Source: Notospermus geniculatus (taxonomy: Eukaryota > Nemertea > Pilidiophora > Heteronemertea > Lineidae). Taken from it: DNA of 64,000 nucleotides. The position numbers and the translations under genes were made by a program. A model generated the notes under the pieces. The model was not told the origin of the DNA. It did no database searches and saw nothing but the letters and a program-made list of their open reading frames with translations. Where the stretch lies: assembly GCA_002633025.1 (NCBI GenBank), contig NMRB01001697.1:82519-146518 (forward strand), written 5' to 3'. Shown piece by piece: positions 1 to 13,000 of the stretch (position 1 is its first letter; each line of letters opens with the position of its first letter).

Positions 1-226
1 TCCCAGACGGAAATCACAACAGTGACAGAATGTCGCTATGTTTGTGTTCCATTTACAATGAAATATGGAGAGTAATCGCTGAGAAATCCTGCTCTTTCAG
101 GCCAGCAGATCACATGCACAGATTTTCTCAACTGATCTGCAAGGATCAAGTCATGCGCAGAATAAGCTACTCCTTGAGATCTCAAAAAAAGTTTCTGTTT
201 CGGCAATATGGGGTCAGATAATAGGG

Positions 227-343
227 AGGTTTAGAAATCAAACGATATACGTTAACGTTAACGACATTATTTTTGTACCGAAAATGCAATGAAAAATAAC
301 GCTGTCGTATAAAGTTTACGTTTATCGTTTAATTTCTAAACCT
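227..343. mobile_element. 117-bp palindromic MITE-like element
   Basis: The stretch begins AGGTTTAGAAATCAAACGAT and ends with the near inverse ATCGTTTAATTTCTAAACCT. The terminal arms are about 20 bp and the short A/T-rich middle contains gttaacgttaacg. There is no coding capacity. A second member of the family, with matching ends, lies at 44900-45043, where it is an insertion relative to the paralogous copy. This supports mobility. The superfamily is not identified. Confidence 0.75.
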
Positions 344-583
344 GCCTATTGTGAAGTGGTAAAGATGCTACAGTCAATTGCAAAAGACGTATTCTTATAT
401 TACTCCAAGCGGCATAAAAATATAGCGGTCGTTATCTATGACCTATACTGTGCCAATCTGAAGCCGTATATACATGTACCGATTTGAAAATTACTGCCTT
501 TCGCGCCCAGATTGGGATGAGATGATATATTTTACGCGTAGGCCCCATATGAGGGCTTCGGCATCAATAACTACCCAACTCAC

Positions 584-846
584 CTGTTAACTAGGTATCC
601 CGACAACATCGACCCGATCAAGACGAACAAAAGCTGGGCAAAGAACACCAAGCTCATCTTTCGCATCTCCTCCGAAACTTGGCAACCAAGATCCAACAAA
701 GTGGGCCCAAGGAATGCTACACATATTCCAAACCCGAGAAAAACGGCACAATATACGACAGTTGGTAACCAGTTCCTTTTAAAAAGTTGCCAAAACCCCG
801 TATGGTCCGCCACCAAAGGTTTTGTTTCGCCGAGCGCAGTTTCCAT
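584..846 (-). CDS. MFSD4/NaGLT1-type sugar transporter, first coding exon (partial gene)
   Basis: Reading leftward from an ATG at 846-844, the exon encodes 87 codons plus 2 nt and ends at a good donor (AACAG then GTGAGT, exon end 584). The peptide has a short cytosolic N-terminus, a hydrophobic first helix (VVYCAVFLGFGICVAFLGPT), the family-like LGPTLLDLGCQ loop and a second hydrophobic segment (LVFFAQLLFVLIGSMLSGYL). This matches the start of major facilitator proteins of the MFSD4A/B group, known as sodium-dependent glucose transporter 1-like. In that family the protein is a 12-helix plasma-membrane carrier of about 500 residues, so most of the gene must lie left of the window. No further exon was recognised in 1-580. 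The start is chosen because it is the only in-frame ATG before the conserved segment. Family assignment rests on the N-terminal pattern only; substrate is inferred from the family. Confidence 0.72.
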
Positions 847-2767
847 GATTGTAATCCGCGCGTGAGCTACGATTTGAGGACCCTGTCACTGTGCGATGAC
901 ACTAATCGGGGTCTGTTCCCCCATGCCATCCTGCCCCCGCATCTCTAGGTACCTAACAGAACGGTACGCGGCTTGCTCTAAACAGCAGTTTGTTGATCCA
1001 GTTGACGGCAGCGCCCTGAATCATGGTGGCCAATTTCCATATTACATCGATGAGTATCTATTTATGAAGCTTTTGAATCAATCAATAACTCGGTATATTG
1101 CTCAGCATTTGTTTGGCCAACTGCTCCACTCTATGAGTACAGGAGCGGAGCGGCGAACCCGGACGGCAAACACGGATAGGCCTACATGGACCACCTAATA
1201 TAATGTTCATAAAGCTTGATCCTGCATTCACATAGGCCCATCTGAAGAAGAAAAGGACGAAGGTCTTGACCACGCCTAGTGACGTATTTTACTTCTCGCG
1301 AGGACTAATAACTACATGTATTACGAGAATAGACGAAACTCGTTTTGCGGTCACGTTGGTCTATGGACGTACGCACAAACAAAATAAAATGATATACAAG
1401 GAGACCTAAACACACATCTCCGGGTGTACTCCAAGTGGTAGAGAAGTTCAAAACGATTATTTCGTCTTCGGGACAGAAGCCTGCCATTTGAATTTAACTG
1501 ACCCAGGACCCCTAAACAACATCATTACCGCTAAATAGGCAATTTTTTCTACCGATTGTGTACCGGATATTGGTAGGGGATAGCTATTTGTAACGATACA
1601 AGTAGTCACAATGTGTATTATGGGCCGTGGCGTCTGTCCAATTTGAGATTCTGCTAGACTAGGCGAGAATAAATCAAATGCTACAATTACTGAGCCCTAG
1701 ATTTCATATGATTTGCAAAGATAAATCAAACACACTGATTGCTCTTGATCATGTCAATAACTAAGCACATCGTTGCTTCATAAAATCTCATTTTTTTAAC
1801 GTGAGATACAGTATAGGTCACATGCACACGCGTTCTCGGTGTGCATCAACGTGTGGGACACTCGTTATCACCAGCACGCAGTCATTTAGGTTAGGTGTCC
1901 CATAGCAAATGCCCAATTCATCTTCCCCCGCCGCAGTTTCGAACCGCTTCCCATATTATACCCACGCTCCAAAACTGCTTTGGTTTACGCGATTCTTAAA
2001 AGATGACCAATAGGCGTCACTAGTGCGTGTTAGCTTTGGCCCCAAACTGGGGCAGCCAATCATGAGTAATCCGCTTTCAGGCCTTCAGGGCCATAGCGGA
2101 GGATGATAATGGCTCTCGCCATGATCGACGTGGTTCTTCTGCGAATCATTTCTGATCCTTTATTCCTGATATTGGGGCGGGGTGAAGGTCATCGGCGGAA
2201 AGAAACGTCGCCGTCTGACATTCATCATCCATCTGCGTTCAGAGCTGACGGCGACGTCTTCCGACAATCACAATCACAATAACATCGTCCATTTACGTTA
2301 TTCTTTCCAATTTTCCTTCATCTACCTGAAAGCAGGGAAAGATTGGTATCGGATTTCGATACAAGTTTCCGGATCTATCACAATGTTAATAATAAGATGG
2401 CCAGACTTACAAAAGGACAGGATGAACAGCCCACGCTTAGCTTAACCTGAACAGGAGGAAGGCTTTTTTCACTGGTGCGTGTTCCCTTATTGAACACAGT
2501 TGCGATGCTCACTCCTGTTTTTGTAATGACTTACTTCAGTGTGGTTTTGACACATTATTATCTTTCCTAATATATAATCCAAGGTACAGAAAAGCACAAA
2601 ATTGACACACAAAATGATAATAAACAAGAAGTCAATCTCCAGAATTCACGAATTTTCGACCCCAACCGGGGTCTTTTTCAAGTGGAACTTTACAATCTGA
2701 AACTCTAGAAAAGACTGAGCTGAAACCCGAATGTAGAACTACATAACCTGTGTAGACAGGACAAACA
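847..2767. other. Non-coding flank; contains one copy of a dispersed repeat
   Basis: The short ORFs here show no recognisable domain and no credible splice context. The part just right of 846 should hold the 5' UTR and promoter of the minus-strand transporter, but no clear TATA box was seen. Around 2005-2060 there is a dispersed repeat that begins GACCAATAGGCGTCACTAGT and continues to a CCAATCATGAG motif. The same pieces occur inverted at about 51915-51986. Nothing else is visible. Confidence 0.5.
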
Positions 2768-2850
2768 AGCAATTAAGGAAAGAATAGCGACCAAGCTATA
2801 ACAAATAAATAACAAATAAACAAATAAATAACAAACAAATAACAAATAAA
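2768..2850. repeat. Low-complexity (aacaaata)n tract
   Basis: Imperfect repetition of acaaataaata units directly upstream of a short inverted-repeat element. Simple-sequence DNA with no coding potential. Confidence 0.8.
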
Positions 2851-2880
2851 TGGTGTGCCGAAAACGCAGAACCTATGTAT

Positions 2881-3018
2881 AGGGCCGTATTTAGCGGGGG
2901 GGGGGAGCAGTTGCCCCCCCCCCAGAGCCAACCAAAAAACGTGATTTTCATGCGGAATTTGGGCAAAAAACGGCAAAAAAGGTCTTCTCCCCCGGACCAA
3001 AAAGCTAAATACGGCCCT
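2881..3018. mobile_element. 138-bp MITE with AGGGCCGTATTTAGC terminal inverted repeats
   Basis: The left end AGGGCCGTATTTAGC is the exact reverse complement of the right end GCTAAATACGGCCCT. The left half has a run of G followed by a run of C, which makes an internal hairpin; the middle is A-rich. There is no ORF of its own; the small ORFs across it simply read the repeat. Both flanks carry a tgtat motif, so a target duplication is possible but not exact. Confidence 0.8.
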
Positions 3019-4671
3019 GATGTATATAATGTTTTGGGCCCAACCTCCCATGGTCTTATAGCATAGTGTCTTTTGTGTCTGATTAAGCCACCGCGTCAGG
3101 AGAAAATGTGGTCCTCAATTCAACCCCGAAGAGAGACACATTTGGAGGGACAAGGGCGTCGTTCCTGTGGACTCCGCACCGAGGTGAACCGCCGAGCGAA
3201 CGCATACGCCGTTCGCCGTGACATCTCTATTGACCTCACAGTAGGGCGGACGGGCCAGGTCCCCCGTCGAGCAGGTTATCATACGGTCGTGATACCACGG
3301 CCATTACCCTTCATCAAAGCTGGCTTATTCTATCACTTTTCCATTCCCTGGTGCGGCGCCATAACTCTCTAATCGAGTTTTAAGGCTGGTAACTCCCCCG
3401 CCAGGCACATAAATCTCGCTCGAAGTGACTGCAACGGGAGCTGGTTAGCTTGTAAAAATACAGTTTGTCTCAGAAAAGAAAGCATATTTCGCGTGAATTG
3501 GGCATCAGAGAAAAAGGAAGTACCGAGTAAGGTAATGATTTTCATGACGCTTGGCAGTTACTCACGGGATAAGGTTGACACCTTGACCAATCTAGCTACA
3601 AGAGTGCCCAGTTGTGATTTAGGCCTACAGACGGCACATTTGCGGTTGTAAATCGAACAAGAAACTGACTTGTTATTGGTAGTCAATTTAGTGAATGGGA
3701 AAGTCACTGGCACGAGGAGGTAGAAAATGAAAATGACAATGAACTGGCACTGACTGCACTGCGGCAAGGGGAATTCAGTAAAAACATAGAAGACCGCCCA
3801 CCCACAGTAAGTGGGCGGGCGGTCTTAATATCAAAATGCAATGTTTAAAAATCGGCCGAGGCAATCTTCATACATAGGGCTAGGCCCATCAGTACTTCAA
3901 ATATACAGTGAAAAATTTCGGTACTTCCGATTCGATAAGGGCTGGTAGGCCTGTATAGGCTCGTGTGATTACAGATTAGGGTTTCAATCACTGCATCCGA
4001 TTTGACGATGATCTAGTTACGTCATCACAGATGCGGGATTCAGTATTTCTTATTGGATAGCGAGGCTACAACGTCATCATAGACTTGATGACCGTTGTTG
4101 ATTGTGGTAGAGCTATGTCAGCATGAATAGGCCTATTGAAAGTTTCTGAAGAGCCTATCACACACGTGTTTCCACCACTGAGAAAATATCTCTTGATAAG
4201 CAACGTTCAATGAGGACTTGCAGTACAAATGAACCTAGATATCTTGCGATTTGATCACCTACTGCTTGGTCCACCTATTTTTGATGGTAGGCCTACATGA
4301 AAGAATGACTGGTGCAAAGATATTCCACAGTAGCCTAGATCAAATCAGTTGGCGAATGCATGCAGTTTTTCCACACAGTATATATTTGTTACATAGGCCT
4401 TGTTTTCGGAATGAGAGTTTACTCAGCAGGAAGGTGCACAGCCGAAATCAATGAAATAATTATTGAAACAGTCTGATTTAAAAGTTAATGTTTAGACATA
4501 CATGTAAATATATGAATGCAGACTGTAGGCCTACATCATACCAGTTACAGCTTGCAAATTCTGCCCAAGTCGGGCATGTCAGGAGCATCGATATTATGTG
4601 AAGTCCAGTGGATCCAATTAGGCCACTTGCAACCTTCTGAGACACACTAAACTGTCTAAACAGCAGACACG
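3019..4671. other. Non-coding stretch with one strong hairpin
   Basis: No gene could be supported. A GC-rich hairpin at 3791-3825 pairs AGACCGCCCACCCAC with GTGGGCGGGCGGTCT around agtaa (one mismatch). Several taggcctac words occur between 3880 and 4520. Confidence 0.5.
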
Positions 4672-5230
4672 TACACTTGCTCTTTCTGTAAAACAAATTA
4701 CAGTCTAGTGGTGAATAGACTGGTAAAGCAACACACTTGCTCTTTCTGCACAACAAATTACAGTCTAGTGGTGAATAGACTGGTAAAGCAACACACTTGC
4801 TCTTTCTGCACAACAAATTACAGTCTAGTGGTGAATAGACTGGTAAAGCAACACACTTGCTCTTTCTGCACAACAAATTACAGTCTACAGTGGTGAATAG
4901 ACTGGTAGAGCAACATACTTGCTCTTTCTGCACAACAAATTACAGTCTCTAGTGGATAGACTGGTAAAGCAACACACTTGCTCTTCTTGCTGAGAAAATT
5001 AGAGTCACAGTGGATAGACTGGTGAAGCAACACACTTGCTATTTCTGCACAACAAATTACAGTCTACTGTACAATGAACAGACTGGTAAACATGGTTAAG
5101 CAACAACAAATTACAGTCAAATGACATGAATGGACTTGTAAAACAATGCACTTGTAATTTCTACACAACTCTTACAAGTACAGCCTACAATCAGTAGACT
5201 GGGAAAGCAACACACTTGCTATTACTGCCT
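4672..5230. repeat. 60-bp tandem repeat (minisatellite), about 7 clear units then degenerate
   Basis: The unit holds acacttgctctttctgcaca, then caaattacagtct, then gtggtgaatagactggtaaa. Unit starts fall near 4672, 4732, 4792, 4852, 4914, 4975 and 5032. Three central units are almost identical; the array then decays with indels to about 5230. Because 60 is a multiple of three, it generates open frames on both strands with internally repeated peptides. These are by-products of the repeat rather than genes. Confidence 0.92.
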
Positions 5231-7003
5231 TTATCATTCATATCAATTTCTTTCTGGATATCTTTCTTCACATTTTTCCCCTGCAATAAAATGAGAAGAG
5301 GGACAAGACAGGGTCCATGGGTATCAACACTTTTTATTGAGAATAAATAAACAAATCAACCAGCAGTCGTTTGTGAAGATTATTTTAATTCTGTGAGCAC
5401 ATGTGTGTGAACAGTGTCTTTCCTAATTGGAGACATATTGTACAAAAGACGCAATACTGCATGAATCCCACGCAGAAAATCCACAAAATCATGCAATTCA
5501 AATTACATAATCTATCTGGAATGCCTAGATCTATGCAAGAGCTTATTAAAGAGAGTGATACGCAGCCACTCGGCTTCTAATTCTCACACAGCTCATTTAA
5601 AGCGAGTGCAGAAACATGATTTATATGCATCTGCAAAAACAATCCAGTATGTTTATAAATTAATTATTACCAGCACATAAACACGAATCACATTAATAGT
5701 GAGTGATTAACAAGCGACTAGCTATTTGTCATTTTATAGCACCAAATCTTGGATATGATATCAAAACAAAAGATATACACAAATTTGATGATACATGTAT
5801 ATCTTCCCTATAACTTACTCAACCAACAAATTGCATCATATTTCACAAATTTTCTCATTTAAGAATACCAAGTGATGCTTTTCTTTGCATGTCCTGTACC
5901 CCAGTCATGTCTTCCTAAATCAGGATGACCAGTAATCCAGTCATAAACACAGCCTAATGAAAGAGTTCTCCTACCTCTGCAACATAAACTAGGATTGTAA
6001 ATGAATTATTCAAAACTTTCTGCATGTTTTATTGCCCGAGAGAGCAACCGTGGCTTACTAATTCAAGCATTGGTATGATCCCAGAAGAAAAAGGAAAAGA
6101 CAGATTGTTGTAAGGAAACTCTGAGAAGAAAACTGTCTTGACAGTTCCCACTGTAACATCAGATGGGCAAAGAAACACAGCAAAGTCCAGAAGACTTTGT
6201 CGGTGAAAAGATGCTGCAGGCAACGTCTGTGATGTGCTGCAACTCTGAACCTTAAATCAGCAACTCTCATTATTTATGGAGTCTATGTACTTGTCATTCC
6301 TAGTTTATTTACAAAGTGCTATTGAAATTTCTTCATTTTATGAATGGAAGGCAGATGTTGTTGATAGATTACGACCAGTTTGTTTATAATTTTAATTATC
6401 GTTTATGAGTTTCCTGTTGCAGGGCTGGACTTACCTAGCTTAGCAAGAAGAACACAGCTGAACAATTTAGCAGAACAGCTCCTGATTAAAATCTTTCATT
6501 CTTAGGAACCCTTTTTATGAAGTATTTTTCAAAAATACCTTCTTACCTGCACTTCAAACATAAGTACCTCTCCATATCCTCTCCAGGCTGCAGCGTATTC
6601 TACAGTGTGTGTCAGAAAATTGTGCCCTAGACAATACTAATGCTACCATTTACTAAATGTTTGCGTAACATGTTTTTCTGGCACAAACTGTGTGACCATA
6701 AATCTAGTTTGAAATTTGACATCATTCGGCCAAAAAATTTTGACACATCAATGCTGAACTTAATCCATTTGAAACAACAACAAAAAAGATGCTTGCTGAG
6801 AAATGAATGAAATGCCCATCCTGTCTAAATTAAAACCATGCTAATCATTTCAGCATGACAAAATAATAACACTCATTAAATTAATCAATATCGAGAAACT
6901 CATTCGCAAACAGTAATCTACCACCAATCATCACACAGTTGTAGATAATATATCGTAAAAATCTTTCATCAACAAAAAATCATCACACAGGCAAAACAAG
7001 TGG
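5231..7003. other. AT-rich sequence beyond the ALDH1L 3' end
   Basis: No coding exon is supported. There are several minus-strand AATAAA words (for example at 5338-5333), so an alternative longer ALDH1L 3' UTR is possible. Nothing else recognisable is seen. Confidence 0.5.
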
Positions 7004-7009
7004 TTTATT
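7004..7009 (-). terminator. Probable ALDH1L polyadenylation signal
   Basis: Minus-strand AATAAA lies about 90 nt after the ALDH1L stop codon and is followed by a GT-rich stretch (TTGTTTTGCCTGTGTG). This is the usual arrangement of a poly(A) hexamer and downstream element. It would give a short 3' UTR. Confidence 0.6.
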
Positions 7010-7098
7010 CACCGGCAGGCTCCCAAATGGCAACAAGCTCCAAGGTAAATGCCATAAAATGCATGGCCTTTTCTTTCCTTGGTTTTCTTTTCCGATGA

Positions 7099-10000
7099 CT
7101 AATACTCGACTGTCACAACCTTTGTTTTCAGGTACTCATTCAACGCCTCTTCACCTGTAAGATAAAAGGTAAAATCAGAAATGCTGACATTAACAAAACT
7201 AAACACCCACTACGAAAAAAGACCGGTCTGAAAGAACAAAATGATTAAAAGCACGGAGGTGTCGTTCGGATATTTTCCGATTTTTTGCCTAGCCTATGTG
7301 GTTTCTTGACATTTCGAAAAGAACATTGGTTGGCTCCTTCTCAACTGTTCAAATATTATTTCTATTCTTATAGCTTGTGCAGTTGCTAATAAATTAGGAA
7401 GCCTCGCTGGTTTCCTGTACCGTATTTTTCGGACTATAAGGCGCAGCCTTTTTCCTTGAAGAAGGGTCTAAAATTGGGGGTGCGCCTTATAGGGTGGTGC
7501 GCCTTATCTGCGGATCCAGTCTGACAATTTGATCAGAAGTGTCAAGACACTGACGAACCCAAGCATTCAAGCATGCATGGATGCATGCAAGCCAAAGTCA
7601 CTGTCACAGTGCTGGTTGACAGATGATGCAGTGAACTGTGAACTGATGAAGTTTCAGTTAGGCCTAATTTGTCACAACAAGCTAAGAAATCATACAACCA
7701 GATCCATCAGTACCAACAGCAGAATTGCAGATGTCAATGAGTTCAAAGAAGGCAATCACACCCTGTAATTGTCTTGGCTGCTGTTGGTCAATGCACACTG
7801 AGCAGCCATGCACTGACGCATTCACTGACAGGACTGCGCCTTATAGGGAGGTGCGCCTTATGTATGGATTTCATCAGAGATTTTGGGTGAAATTGGGGGT
7901 GCGCCTTTTAGTCAGGTGCGCCCTATAGTCAGGAAAATACGGTAGTCTGAACTTTACCAAAGAAGAAGCTGATTCTTTCTTCACCATGCATCTGCACCGA
8001 ATTTGAAAAAGAACACGCCTCATTATCATTATTTGTGTGTGGTTGCTTGCTTAAGAAATGGCATGAAGAATCTGAACGTGATTCTTTCTTTACCAAGAAT
8101 CAGCATCCTGTCTTTTACTTTTTTGACACAATATGTTCTTGTACCTATGGAAACAACTTGGATCCCTCGGGAGTTCCATCAGTGATGCTACACTAAATGA
8201 AGTTTGTTTTCTCCCCATTGGGAAAGATACCACTAAATCAATTTGTTTCTTACACCTAGGAGATATCTCAGCCTAACATTCGTCTCATGTCTGTGAAAAT
8301 TAAGAAAAAAGATTTTAAGACCCATTACACATGCTAGATGGCTGCTGGCTGTGGGTATCTGGGTGGAGGTCTCTAAACATCAACTCCCATTCAGATTCTG
8401 ACACATCAAGCTACAATGTAGCTCACACTGGAAAAGGCCTTTCCTATCCAGTGAATAGAGTGCTTATTATTACAGCCTGACAGAATACACAACATTATTG
8501 AACTTCCAAGTCCAATATGTGGAAATGTAATTAAATGGTAATGAAATTGCAAAGGACGGAGTAATTTTTCTCTCCGATAGACGGAACAAACCACATTGCA
8601 GATTCTGTTGGGAGTTGAGGCTACATCAGCCGTTGGCTACATCGTCTGAGACAAAAGGCAAAGACAATTGGTGTAAACGACTGTAATGCGTGGTTTAATG
8701 ACTAGACTAGAACATTTTAACTGACCTCATCAATACGAAGCCAGCTGAGCTACTATGTCTGTAATACTAATGAGGTTTGAAATTAGTCTAGCCTGACTTG
8801 CGTTTCATGCAATTGGACAAGAAATATGGCAAATGCAAGATGCAAGAATGAATATGTCTGTGTTCCAGTCTTATTCCTTTTCCTCTCCAGTGCCAAAATT
8901 TTTTACCACCTTCAAATGGAACATACTGTAGTGTTAGTAGGTTGTAGATGGTTTGCAGAATGCTGGTCAGCCAACTAAACTGCCTTGATGATGTCCCAAA
9001 GCACTTCACATCATTACCCCTGTCTCTCCTGAAACCTTTCTGGGGACTCAAGCAGCAGCTCATTTGCCATTATTCAGCCCTTGACTTGATTCTTTCAGAC
9101 AAGTACAAAGTGGTACCTCAACTGGGATTGAACCCCAGTCCGTGACCTCTCGTTAGAGTCTGACGTTCTTGCCACAGCGTCATCACCCTCTCCCAGTTTT
9201 ACCGTGGGGTACGGGTTATTTTCATGCCATGTACACTGTACATGTAAACTGGAATAACATTAGAAAAAAGAAATTTCGGTCACAACGCTCGTAGCGACGC
9301 TGTCTGGTGCTTGTATGGCGCCCTCCTCATTGCCGTAACATCTTCTAACTCCCTGAAACTCTTTGACAGTATAACAGCTATCATGGCTTCAAAAGACAAT
9401 ATTTGCCGAGTATTTGCCTGTGTGCTCCGGAATCAATTTCTTTGCACAGCCTAGACTGAGATAACGAAAGGCATTGATCAATGAATATCATCCTTACAGT
9501 AGGCCTACACAGTATGAGCATAGGCCTAGGGAACCTTCCGGGAACAAACGACACAATGAAGACAAATTGTAAGACATGTAACAGTTGCTATGGATACGAC
9601 TGGCATGACTGGAGAAAGATGGTTATGACTCCTCTAGGACAGGGATTATCTTCAAATGTTAGTTTGATAGAGTAGTTATTGCGGGATTAGGCTAAGCCGT
9701 AGTTGAGATGATATCCCGGCCAGTGTGCTCGATTCAAGAGGCGCAAGATTGAAATGGGTAGTAAGTTCACAGAATGACAACATGAAAATAATATAAGAAA
9801 TAAGAAGCTACAGTGGTCTAGTGGCTCAGGTCTCAGGCTAGTGGTAATGAGATCCCAGGTTCGATTCCCATGGTTGCCGTGAAAGCCCGGGCAGGTCTCT
9901 TTGCCTCCATTGCCTCACTCCACCCAGGGTATAAATTGGTACTGTCAGAATGACCTGAGGCATTTGCGGAGATCAGACCAGGTACGGCCTCATTCAAGAT

Positions 10001-13000
10001 CTTGACACCTTGCTTCAATACAAGCAGTAAGACACACGTAATCTCAAACTCGGCTACGAATAACTTTGAAAAAGAAGCAATGAACATTGCCATTATGTCA
10101 CTGCCTAAAGCAAAGTAGCTCTTCTTGTCTGTTCCCGACGTGACATGTTAGTTTAGTGCCTGCCACATTATGAACTATTTTTGGAGATCAATATTCCTGA
10201 ACAACATTGGAAAGTTAATTGAAATTTGAATCCCACGAGGGAAGACAGCTTTGGATGGGCTTCAGATGGAAGCTGTAGGCAACGAAATGAATACTTGGTA
10301 CAAATACAGGGGGCCGCAAGAAAAACACTGCAGGAAAATGGTTCCTATGAGAGTTCTTAGGTTTTGATTTAACCAAACACTTGCTATTGATGCCTGAAGT
10401 TACATTTGTCAAGGAATCACTGACATGACTAATCCTAGTTGCCTTGAAGACATAGAAAACATGAGGAACTAAGGAACTGCATTATAAATAGGTAAGATTG
10501 ACTGGATAAAGTCAAAAGCCATTTTAACACGTAGTTGGTTCGATCCGGTTCGAGGCCAGTTCACCTGCTTTTTGTACTGGGACAAAGCCATGCGACCTGT
10601 ACTATCCTTCCCTTTTCGTGGTACAAAAATTCAGTGAACGGACCTCGAACCCACTCCATGTAAAAAGGGCCATTGAATCAAGAGCCATGGCATTATTAAC
10701 TCTATTGACAAGAATGGACGAACTTGATGTACAGCAGGAGGAAACTGGAGTTCCCGGCAAGAACCTGCACTCTCAAAGAGAGTTGCCCTCTTCATATCTT
10801 CAAATTACAACCACAACACATGGATACAAAGAGAAACAAGGCATGGAAGGCCCTGAATCGTTGTAGATTTCAAGATAAACCTAAATAATTCTCTGCTGGG
10901 CAGAATTATTCAAAGCTTTATCAGACCTGACCACTCAATAAAAACATCTGATTGCATCTGACAGCACGTATCAGCAGCTGCCCCAACACAACAAGGCTGC
11001 TTTCCCTTGTTTGGTCAATAACAAGCTGGGATGAGTTTGGTTTGAAGTCTCATCACAACATTTAACGTATAGTATTGACAAGGAGCTTAGAGTGAGCCAC
11101 GGGTAAATTCACAATGAAAAGAGTGCATCATATCTCATGGATTTGCCCTATAAATCTATGCAATAAATTGGGAACAACGTTTACGAAAATTTGACCACGC
11201 ATGCCCTTTTTAACTTATTACTGTTGCCAGATCCCTGCTCACTCCCACCAATTAAACATACCGGTGGATAGCTTACAACCTTGGGGTCATGACGGTCATA
11301 AAAATTAGGGAATCTATAACTGCTGAACAGAATACTCAATACTCGCTTTGGAAATCTAACTGTTTGGCTTGGAAGGTTTACATAAACCACGTGGGACGTC
11401 AATGACGTCGTCGATGTACAGGAGAAAGCATGGACACTGGCCTTGCCAACACTGACTTGATGTGTGCCTTGACTGCGTTTGGCCTGACGATGTTGTTCCC
11501 AATCAACTGTAACGATCTATAGCGGTGGGTTGTAAGGGACTCACCAGTAAGTGATTCCCATGCTAGTCAGAGTTGTCAAGTGGAAACATCGGTGCCTGTC
11601 ACCTCTGACGTTCCAGGTTCGATTCCCTGACGGATCTGCTCTTCATGTGAAGAGAAGGTGACTCTCTTTGGCAACGCAAATCTCTGGGCACTCTGGTTTC
11701 CTCCTGCTGTATATTTAATTCGCTCCATAATCTCTATAGAACTAAACACCCTATTTGGCATTCAGCCCTCAATTCAATATCTTAGATAAACAATTCCGAT
11801 GCCTTCACCATGGAATACATGTGGTGTTTCTGTCATTATGAACAGACTTCATGCAGGAGGAAACTGGAGTTCCAAGGTCAAGTGTGCTCAGAGAGCTTTA
11901 TGTAGAATGGGCCAGACAAGGAATCAAACCCACAACAATACCAACAGGCCATGTATCCACTGCAGCACTCTATCCCACACTTACACAGTTACATTTGTTT
12001 TACCAACTTGTTCGAAATTCAACTCACGTACAGATTCATAATTCTGACGGATATATATTGGAAAACATCGCTCTACATCATCAGCTTTTCATTCACACGA
12101 CTGTTTATCATCAGGCTCCACGATGCACAAATCAATATCAGAACATAATAAACTTTCGTTAAGTATCACTTGAGTCCAACTGTCAGGTGTTCTTTATTGA
12201 GATGATGACCAATCTCCAGGTAGGTATACAATAAAACCATGACTATCATCACATAGCCATCCTGATGCAAACAGCTGGGTGAGGACGGGGAGGGGTTAGG
12301 GTTCAGTGGCTCCATCTGCATGTACAAGTCAAAGCGAAGGGTTGTCAGGTTTTTTCTTGTAATGACGATCAAGCATCAGGTATGCAACAAACCCATGGCA
12401 ATCACCACACAGCCATTCTGTACTCCGATGCTCACATGGATCAGGGTTCAGTGGCCTAATCTGCTTGTGAAAGTCAAGGCTGACTTAGGCATCTGCCTGC
12501 TTCAGGCTAAGAGGGGAACCACTCAATTCACCATAGAAGAATTTTTGACTAACTTACCAAGATCCTTTCCAAATCCCGACTGCTTGAAGCCGCCAAATGG
12601 TGCTGCCACATCTGTTTTGTTGTAGGTATTGACGAATACCGTCCCAGCCTCGAGCCCATCAGAAACACGCAAAGCTTTGCTAAGATCATTTGTGAAGACT
12701 CCAGACGCGAGGCCATATTCTGTGTTGTTTGCTCGTCGGATCACGCTGTCCATGTCGCTGAGAAAAAGAAATGGATAAAGTGATCTCAGTGTCCATATAG
12801 AGCATTTCAGTGTGGGTGTTCCTTCACACAACAACAGTCCTGAACTGTGAGTACTCTACAGCTGCCTTAAGTTGCCCATTTTGATTAAGAGGTGTCCTAA
12901 TTACCAAGGTCAAAATGAATAGAAATGGTCAATTTGGGACTGAACTTTTGTGTCCTCAATAGAGAGGTGTCCTCCTGGCAGAGGTGTCTGCTAAAGGAGG

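Noticed and set aside
4478-4933. 151-codon minus-strand ORF with CRKSKCVALPVYS repeats
   Set aside because: It is a translation of the 60-bp minisatellite; the opposite strand is equally open.
9809-9880. tRNA gene
   Set aside because: A-box and B-box are present but the acceptor and anticodon stems do not pair; it continues into a SINE body.
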